DNA from: Casuarina equisetifolia
Taxonomy: Eukaryota > Streptophyta > Magnoliopsida > Fagales > Casuarinaceae
Assembly (NCBI GenBank): GCA_028551475.1
Contig: CM052362.1
Coordinates: forward strand, 17,652,021-17,716,020
Length of the DNA stretch: 64,000 nt
Reading direction: 5' to 3'
The notes under the pieces are model-generated. The model worked only from the letters and a program-made list of their open reading frames with translations. It searched no databases and was not told the origin of the DNA. Position 1 is the stretch's first letter. The number at the start of each line of letters is the position of its first letter. This document shows, in pieces, positions 61,832-64,000 of the stretch. The position numbers and the translations under genes were made by a program.

Positions 61832-62691
61832 GGGACATTTTTGAATTGGCGTAATAGTGTATTTTGTATGCCAGAGCATTTCCAAGTTGTTCTTAGAAGC
61901 TCTAACCAGCGAAGCCACCCTTTAGTTGTTATTCGTGACAGCCAAGGGTAGAGCTCTTTAGCGGAATGAATTTTCAACAATAAATGACATCTTTCCGGTT
62001 GATATCTTGTCCAGATTTCCTACAATTGAGATTGTAGGAAGGTCATTCGATAAATGAACTACACTGTATTGATAACTTTGGGTAGTGTTCGGTATGGACA
62101 AATGTATCAGATGATTGATGCTTCTCAAAGTATTTAGCAATTAATGTGTCGATAAAGAAAGTCTTACTTGAAGAAGAAGAAAAAAAACAAAGAAACCTGT
62201 CAGAATTTAGAAAGAATATTAAAAAGTAATGCATTAATCAAACTTGGATGCTACCAAGGGAACAAGGAATTTTTAACGGAGTTAAATATTTGTAAAGCCG
62301 TACAAGGAAATTGGAGTTCCGTCAAATCCTATAACCCTCGTCATATAATTTAAGAAGAAACTCGCGGACAAGTTGAGGTTTTCAATGGTTCTGGCTTCTT
62401 ATAAATTAAAATCAATAAAAAAAATTTGAGAAGAAACAACGATTGATGTCGGAAAGGAACAGTGAGTTTGGCACTACTCGAAAGTGGTCGTTTTTAATAA
62501 TAGTTGTCTGAGTTGTCTGAAAAGCAGTGAACTTTGATAAATGCAATGCCTATGTGGGTCTGTACACTTTTGTACGGTTTGTGAGTTCGAGAAAAAGTGG
62601 GGACCAATTTCTATTTGGCTTGTGTAGCTGGGAAATAAAATCAACTAGCAGTGAGAGCAAATTAAAAATGTATTAAAATGCGCGTTGATGG
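61832..62691. other. MATE 3' UTR and intergenic DNA
   Basis: No supported gene; AT-rich with short A-tracts. Confidence 0.6.
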
Positions 62692-62763
62692 GGGGCATTC
62701 CGAGAATTGAACTCGGGACCTCTCGCACCCTAAGCGAGAATCATACCACTAGACCAAATGCCC
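62692..62763 (-). tRNA. tRNA-Pro (anticodon AGG)
   Basis: On the minus strand the 72-nt sequence starts GGGCATTTGGTCTAGTGGTA. The acceptor stem GGGCATT pairs fully with AATGCCC, with C as discriminator. The anticodon stem CTCGC/GCGAG holds loop TTAGGGT (AGG), and the T arm carries GTTCAATTC. No intron. The upstream flank has a TATA-like run and ACTAACAAG (CAA motif) just ahead of the 5' end, and T-runs follow about 15 nt downstream, as in plant Pol III units. Confidence 0.95.
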
Positions 62764-63093
62764 TTGTTAGTATTTGCATAATAATATATGTTGATATATA
62801 TATATATATTATTTTTAATTTTTATCGCGGGTAGTGGTGCCAATTTCCCTCCAAAATCTCCCCCTTACACATCCTGTTGTCCCTCGGCTTTCCAAACCCT
62901 ACTCTTCTCTTTTTCTCTGTTTCGGTCTTTCTTTCTATCTCTATCAAGTGAGTTTCTCTGTTCAATGCTCGATTCTTTTTTTATTTTTATTTTATTTTAA
63001 ACCTCTCTTCTTCGTGGAACAAAAAAGTTCGTTGCTTTTTTCGGGATCAACATTGGTTTTGTTTCTGTTTGCAGGTGAATTGAATGATTGTCG
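62764..63093 (+). promoter_or_regulatory. Promoter and spliced 5' leader of the right-edge gene
   Basis: A TATATATATATATT run (about 62795-62809) is followed by a CT-rich leader, a donor TCTATCAA|GTGAGT at 62948 and an acceptor TTTGCAG ending at 63074. This makes a 127-nt 5' UTR intron just before the ATG at 63094. Inferred from splice consensus. Confidence 0.55.
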
Positions 63094-64000
63094 ATGGTTT
63101 CGCGTGTGGAGCATGATGCTGAAATTAAATCAATCAAGAAGGAAACAAACGTCAATATTGCTAATTGCCAGGCCCAGCTTCTCGATAGCCGGTTTCGACC
63201 TCCTTTATTTTATGGTGCGAATTTTTTATCCCTGATTCTTATCTTTATTATTTTTTATGTGGGTTTTATGTTAATTTTTTATGAACAACCATTTTGAAGA
63301 GGTGAAAAAAGAACGTTGATATTTTGATATGGTTTATAGCAACCGTTCTGTTGATATTTTCTGTTTCCTTTTTACTAGGAAAAGCTTGCTATTTTATGGT
63401 TTATCAGAAACGATAAAATTATTTACCCAAATTACCACACGGATTTTTTTCACAAACCTTTTATGTGGTTTCGAGGCTCATAAAATTCCAACACATAAGC
63501 TTGTTATATCACATGAAATGATTAGTTTTGAGGTGTATCATTCGGTGCGATGTCTTATTTATTTATTTTTTCCTGCTCCTTTATGTGACGTCCAGTGCTT
63601 ATAAATGGGGGATATTTGATTGCTGGTAATCAAGCAGAACAAAATTGATTATGAGATTCCCTTTTCTTGATATAAAAAATTAGGTGAAAATTCTAAAGCT
63701 GGAGATGCTGATGACTTAAAATGTCAGCAAGGCGCTGAACCCTTTGATGACACAATTCCACCTAAAGATGCGTTTGAAACCCAGGTAGTGAATCTTCCTG
63801 GGGAAACCCAACTATTGGATATTGGAGTTGAAACCCAAGTACCAGAATTTTATGGTGAAACCCAAGTACTGGATATTGTTGGTGAAACCCAAGTACTGGA
63901 TATTGGTGGTGAAACCCAAGCACTGGATATTGGTGGTGAAACCCAACTATTCGATGTTGGAGGTGAAACTCAACTATTGGATATTGGAGGTGAAACTCAA
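63094..64000 (+). CDS. TQ-repeat protein, possibly a BRCT-domain DNA-damage protein, 5' part
   Basis: Exon 1 is 63094-63214 (MVSRVEHDAEIKSIKKETNV and on to LFYG). Exon 2 starts at 63684 after TTAG and is still open at the window edge. It reads NSKAGDADDLK, then a run of ETQ-containing units that becomes a regular nonapeptide array (GETQVLDIG) at the edge. Nine ETQ occurrences are visible. TQ/SQ clusters are typical targets of ATM/ATR kinases. I recall similar ETQ-rich N-termini in plant BRCT-domain proteins (for example the At3g21480 family), but no BRCT domain is in view, so the name is tentative. The gene model is solid; the function is not. Confidence 0.65.
63854..64000 (+). repeat. 27-bp tandem repeat array encoding GETQ(V/A/L)(L/F)D(I/V)(G/V)
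   Basis: GGTGAAAC begins units at 63854, 63881, 63908, 63935 and so on, nearly identical, and runs off the window. Confidence 0.9.

Overview
The window is nuclear DNA of a flowering plant, most likely a eudicot. Every protein gene found is a plant family with plant-style GT-AG introns, intergenic DNA is AT-rich with Ty1/copia debris, and the only RNA gene is a plant-type tRNA-Pro. I cannot name the species.

Layout. (1) 1-5507, minus strand: a RUNKEL (ULK4-like) kinase-like gene with 9 exons in view and its 3' part beyond the left edge. (2) 5508-8965: divergent spacer holding a probable non-coding first exon of the next gene. (3) 8966-32274, plus strand: a SPLAYED (SYD) SWI/SNF chromatin-remodelling ATPase. 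I resolved it into 34 coding exons that stay in frame throughout (4236 residues). The SNF2 core is conserved, and it is followed by a very long acidic tail built from several layers of tandem duplication. (4) 33329 or 33608-39360, plus: bifunctional 3-dehydroquinate dehydratase/shikimate dehydrogenase, 10 or 11 exons. (5) 40683-42563, plus: a single-exon E-class PPR protein. (6) 45057-48083, plus: a large DnaJ protein with two DUF3444 domains. (7) about 49.6-56.2 kb: old, broken Ty1/copia copies. (8) 59440-61831, plus: an 8-exon MATE transporter of the TRANSPARENT TESTA 12 type. (9) 62692-62763, minus: tRNA-Pro(AGG). (10) 63094-64000+, plus: the start of a gene encoding a TQ-rich repeat protein, cut by the right edge.

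These are independent housekeeping and developmental genes, not an operon-like system. Two have a loose metabolic link: DQD/SDH feeds the shikimate and phenylpropanoid route, and TT12-type MATEs move flavan-3-ol glycosides into the vacuole. No wholly new system was found.

The most unusual signals are in SYD. A SINE-like insertion has a 12-bp target-site duplication that exactly duplicates a 5' splice site in the ATPase domain. Three introns use GC donors. The 3' end shows exon-plus-intron duplication with nested repeat arrays. The DQD/SDH gene may also start in an exon whose only coding bases are ATG. Exon coordinates were derived by hand from splice consensus, reading-frame continuity and remembered family sequences; no alignment was run.
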